Of a DNA stretch of 64,000 bases, positions 62,014 to 64,000 are shown piece by piece. The stretch is from JABDJX01 sp039942715 (GTDB lineage Bacteria; Pseudomonadota; Alphaproteobacteria; Rhodobacterales; Rhodobacteraceae). Under the pieces are notes generated by a model. The model saw nothing but the letters and a program-made list of their open reading frames with translations, did not search any database and was not told the DNA's origin. How positions within the stretch are numbered: the stretch's first letter is position 1; each line of letters begins with the position of its first letter. The position numbers and the translations under genes were made by a program. The stretch covers positions 620,001 through 684,000 of the forward strand of contig JBDVBY010000007.1 of the NCBI GenBank assembly GCA_039942715.1. Reading direction: 5' to 3'.

Positions 62014-63162
62014 ATGTCTGACGCTTCGGTTTTAAAAAAAAAGCTGGCCCCGCCGCTGGCCAAAGCTTTGGCTGAATGCGCCGTCGAGACGCTATTGCGC
62101 AAAACCATGCCGCGGGATGCGGATCGGTTGTTGTCGCTGGATCTTGTTGTGGATGCGGTAGAGTTTTCTGACACCGATAAACCTGAGCTGATCAAGGCGC
62201 TCAGTGAGCCTGAACTTGTGTACCGTCTCAGCAACGACGCCGGAGCAGGCGGATTATGTATCGTGTCGCCCGAATTGTTGGCGGGATTGATCGAAATTCA
62301 GCTTTACGGCTACGTCACCACGGCAGACGCCGGCGAACGTAAACCGACGCGCACGGACGGCATTGTTGCTGCGTCCTTGGTGGATGCGTGGATGACAACG
62401 GCGCAAGAAGTGGCCACAGCCGAGAACATGGAGCCGCTGCCGTTTGCCGGTTTCAGCCGTGGCAACGAGGTGTTGGATCAGCGTAACGCCGGTCTTTTGA
62501 TCGAGCCGGGGCGGTATGCGAAGATGACGGTGAAGCTCTCATTGGGAGACAACGCAAAGACGGGCACGTTGACGTTGGCCTGGCCTGCCAGTGCCAAAAG
62601 TGACGCGAGCGCGCAAACGCTCGCAACACAGATGACACGGCATCTTGTGGATATCGAAGCACCGCTCAAGGTGGTTTTGACCCGCATGCCGCTGTCGATT
62701 GAGCGGGTTCGCAACTTGGCGGTGGATGATGTCATCGAAGTGCCCGCGCGTGCGCTGGTGTCAGTTGAACTTGAGGGGATCGACGGCACCTCTGTTGGCA
62801 CTGGCCGGTTGGGGCAGGTTGAGGGTATGCGCGCGGTTCGGCTTAACGCGCAAGGGAGCGCGGCCAAACATCCCGCATTGGTGGCACCCATTGAGGCTAC
62901 ACCCCAAGGGGCCTCCCCGGATATGGCAGGGCTGGCAAGCCATCCGGCTATGACAACAGAGGTGCCTGATATGCCGGACTTGCCGGGGGCGGGCGATGCA
63001 GGGCTGCCTGATTTACCAGATGGCGGTGGTTTGCCAGACTTACCTGATCTTCCCGATGTCGGTGATCTGCCAGACCTTCCGGATTTGCCTGATTTGCCAG
63101 GCGGTGATCTGCCGGACTTACCAGATCTTCCAGATTTGCCGGACCTACCTGAACTGCCGTAA
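62014..63162 (+). CDS. FliM/FliN-like SpoA-domain protein with Asp-Leu-Pro repeat tail
   Basis: The 382-residue protein has a FliM-like middle (about 75-190, with AASLVDAWMTTAQEVATAEN) and a SpoA/FliN-type domain at about 215-275 (KVVLTRMPLSIERVRNLAVDDVIEVPARALVSVEL in parts: SIERVRNLAVDDVIEVP). The last 65 residues are almost only Asp, Leu, Pro and Gly, built from DLP units. The flagellar switch protein FliM of E. coli ends differently. Whether this works in a motor is open; no flagellar genes are near. ATG 62014 was chosen. Confidence 0.78.
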   Translation: MSDASVLKKKLAPPLAKALAECAVETLLRKTMPRDADRLLSLDLVVDAVEFSDTDKPELIKALSEPELVYRLSNDAGAGGLCIVSPELLAGLIEIQLYGYVTTADAGERKPTRTDGIVAASLVDAWMTTAQEVATAENMEPLPFAGFSRGNEVLDQRNAGLLIEPGRYAKMTVKLSLGDNAKTGTLTLAWPASAKSDASAQTLATQMTRHLVDIEAPLKVVLTRMPLSIERVRNLAVDDVIEVPARALVSVELEGIDGTSVGTGRLGQVEGMRAVRLNAQGSAAKHPALVAPIEATPQGASPDMAGLASHPAMTTEVPDMPDLPGAGDAGLPDLPDGGGLPDLPDLPDVGDLPDLPDLPDLPGGDLPDLPDLPDLPDLPELP

Positions 63163-63167
63163 CGCCC

Positions 63168-63596
63168 TTAGGATGGGGCTGGCATGCGTGATTTGCCAAA
63201 ATTCGGAGCGGCAAACATGCCCACGCCCATGGCAACAAGAAACACCGCGCCTCCCGTTCCCGTCCATGTGATCGACGCCATGGCCGGACCCGGGCAAAGG
63301 CCAGACAGCCCCCAGCCCATTCCGAACAAAACCGAGCCGATGGCAAGGCGCCGTTCAAGCCGCGGATCTGAAGGTGCAGGAAACGTGCCGCCCAAAACAG
63401 GCGTAGTACTTTTGCGCGCCATCGCCCAAGCGATGCTCATCACACCAACCGCGCCGCCCAAAACAAAGGCCAACGTCGGATCCCAATTGCCAAAGATATC
63501 AAGCCATCCGATCACTTTGCGCGGATCGGTCATGCCCGAGATCAACAAGCCGATGCCAAATAGGCTGCCTGCCAGAAACGCCCAAAGCCCGCGCAT
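63168..63596 (-). CDS. YeeE/YedE-family half transporter (second half)
   Basis: The 142-residue protein has about four hydrophobic helices with LFGIGLLISGMTDPRKVIGW (about 11-30) and the Cys motif FGMGWGLSGLCPGPA (about 102-116), a mark of the sulfur-compound transporter YeeE. The start at 63596 was chosen over 63704 because it gives the family start and overlaps the upstream gene by ATGA. It forms a pair with the gene upstream. Confidence 0.9.
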   Translation of the reverse strand: MRGLWAFLAGSLFGIGLLISGMTDPRKVIGWLDIFGNWDPTLAFVLGGAVGVMSIAWAMARKSTTPVLGGTFPAPSDPRLERRLAIGSVLFGMGWGLSGLCPGPAMASITWTGTGGAVFLVAMGVGMFAAPNFGKSRMPAPS

Positions 63597-64000
63597 CACA
63601 CGACCCCCCACACATGGCGCGCGAGCAAGACCGTCACGCCGCCTGCCATCAGATAAAACAGCGTCGCCACAATGCCGCGCAGACTGAGCCGCGAGATGCC
63701 GCACACACCGTGCCCGGACGTGCAGCCATTGGCGAGCCGTGTGCCGACGCCGACCAACAGGCCCGCCACGATCAGAACGCCGAGGTTCGACGTCAGATGC
63801 GAGGTTGCGGTCCCACTTGCATAAGCTGCAACGCCGGGCACAAAAACCAGCCCGGCCAGAAACAACAAGCGTTCGCGCGCGTTGCCCCGCCCGGTGCCAT
63901 CAATCAGCCCGCCAACAATACCAGAAGCGCCCATGATGCGCCCGTTGATCAGCAAGTACATCGCTGCAGCACAGCCGATAAGCGCACCGCCAATAAGTCC
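63596..64000 (-). CDS. YeeE/YedE-family half transporter (first half), cut by the window end
   Basis: The open frame continues to the window edge, with the family-like GLIGGALIGCAAAMYLLINGRI and IMGASGIVGGLIDG, then GVGTRLANGCTSGHGVCGIS (the Cys-containing site) and ending LLARHVWGVV. The true start lies beyond 64000. Two such half-size proteins together equal one full YeeE-type transporter, and the four-base overlap fits a heteromeric pair. Confidence 0.88.
   Translation of the reverse strand, partial: GLIGGALIGCAAAMYLLINGRIMGASGIVGGLIDGTGRGNARERLLFLAGLVFVPGVAAYASGTATSHLTSNLGVLIVAGLLVGVGTRLANGCTSGHGVCGISRLSLRGIVATLFYLMAGGVTVLLARHVWGVV

Noticed and set aside
1..64000. CRISPR arrays, insertion sequences, phage genes, rRNA operons
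   Set aside because: No regularly spaced repeats, transposase, integrase or capsid motifs, and no rRNA-like sequence were seen in the window.

Overview
The window looks like chromosome from a marine alphaproteobacterium of the Rhodobacterales (Roseobacter group). Supporting signs are the NDUFA12-mlaD-DUF2155-aat-accC-accB block, a TRAP transporter with fused DctQM permease, a PaaX/Pca-type aromatic catabolic locus, an ScfR-type acetate regulator, an RraA-like plus IlvD/Edd pair, moderate-to-high GC and few promoters of E. coli type. The species cannot be named from sequence alone.

Region 1 (1-12.7 kb, minus strand) is a compact biosynthetic locus. It has a one-module polyketide synthase with its own thioesterase, an NRPS-like initiation module, a 4'-phosphopantetheinyl transferase coupled to it, and an IclR regulator just upstream. 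The NRPS begins with a formyltransferase domain, and a luciferase-like flavin monooxygenase is inserted inside its adenylation domain. The inferred product is a small N-formylated aminoacyl-ketide. This is the most interesting system in the window.

Region 2 (12.9-21.5 kb) is transport and housekeeping: TerC, a TRAP transporter (solute receptor plus fused permease, with a hairpin between them), TerB-like, VTT-like and YitT proteins, and CTP synthase.

Region 3 (21.7-30 kb) is a decay zone. Between pyrG and secG sit a frameshifted biotin-carboxylase stub fused to the tail of an unrelated gene, tRNA-Leu(GAG), and a chorismate lyase resembling cyanobacterial UbiC. A protocatechuate cluster (pcaQ / pcaC-pcaH-pcaG) follows, in which pobA and pcaD are reduced to one 68-codon chimeric relic. 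Next come a paaX with an in-frame amber codon and a 3' stub of paaZ. A Tat-exported multicopper oxidase closes the zone.

Region 4 (30-41.1 kb) holds an aldo/keto reductase, a rhodanese, two sugar-phosphate isomerase-like TIM barrels, dusA, a CHASE-domain histidine kinase with its receiver, two unknown envelope proteins, and the rraA-like/IlvD dehydratase pair. Region 5 (41.3-49.4 kb) is core: clpP-clpX, the complex I accessory subunit NDUFA12, mlaD, DUF2155, aat, accC-accB, a proline-rich protein and a GNAT.

Region 6 (49.7-61.9 kb) looks like an acetate/short-chain acid locus. A substrate receptor, livHMGF and acs form one minus-strand operon. It is divergent from an ScfR-family regulator with TTGTAAA-type sites between them, and is followed by a response regulator, a small membrane protein and a sodium-solute-symporter/histidine kinase fusion. 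The window ends with a FliM/FliN-like protein carrying a Asp-Leu-Pro repeat tail and two YeeE/YedE half-transporters, the last cut by the window edge.
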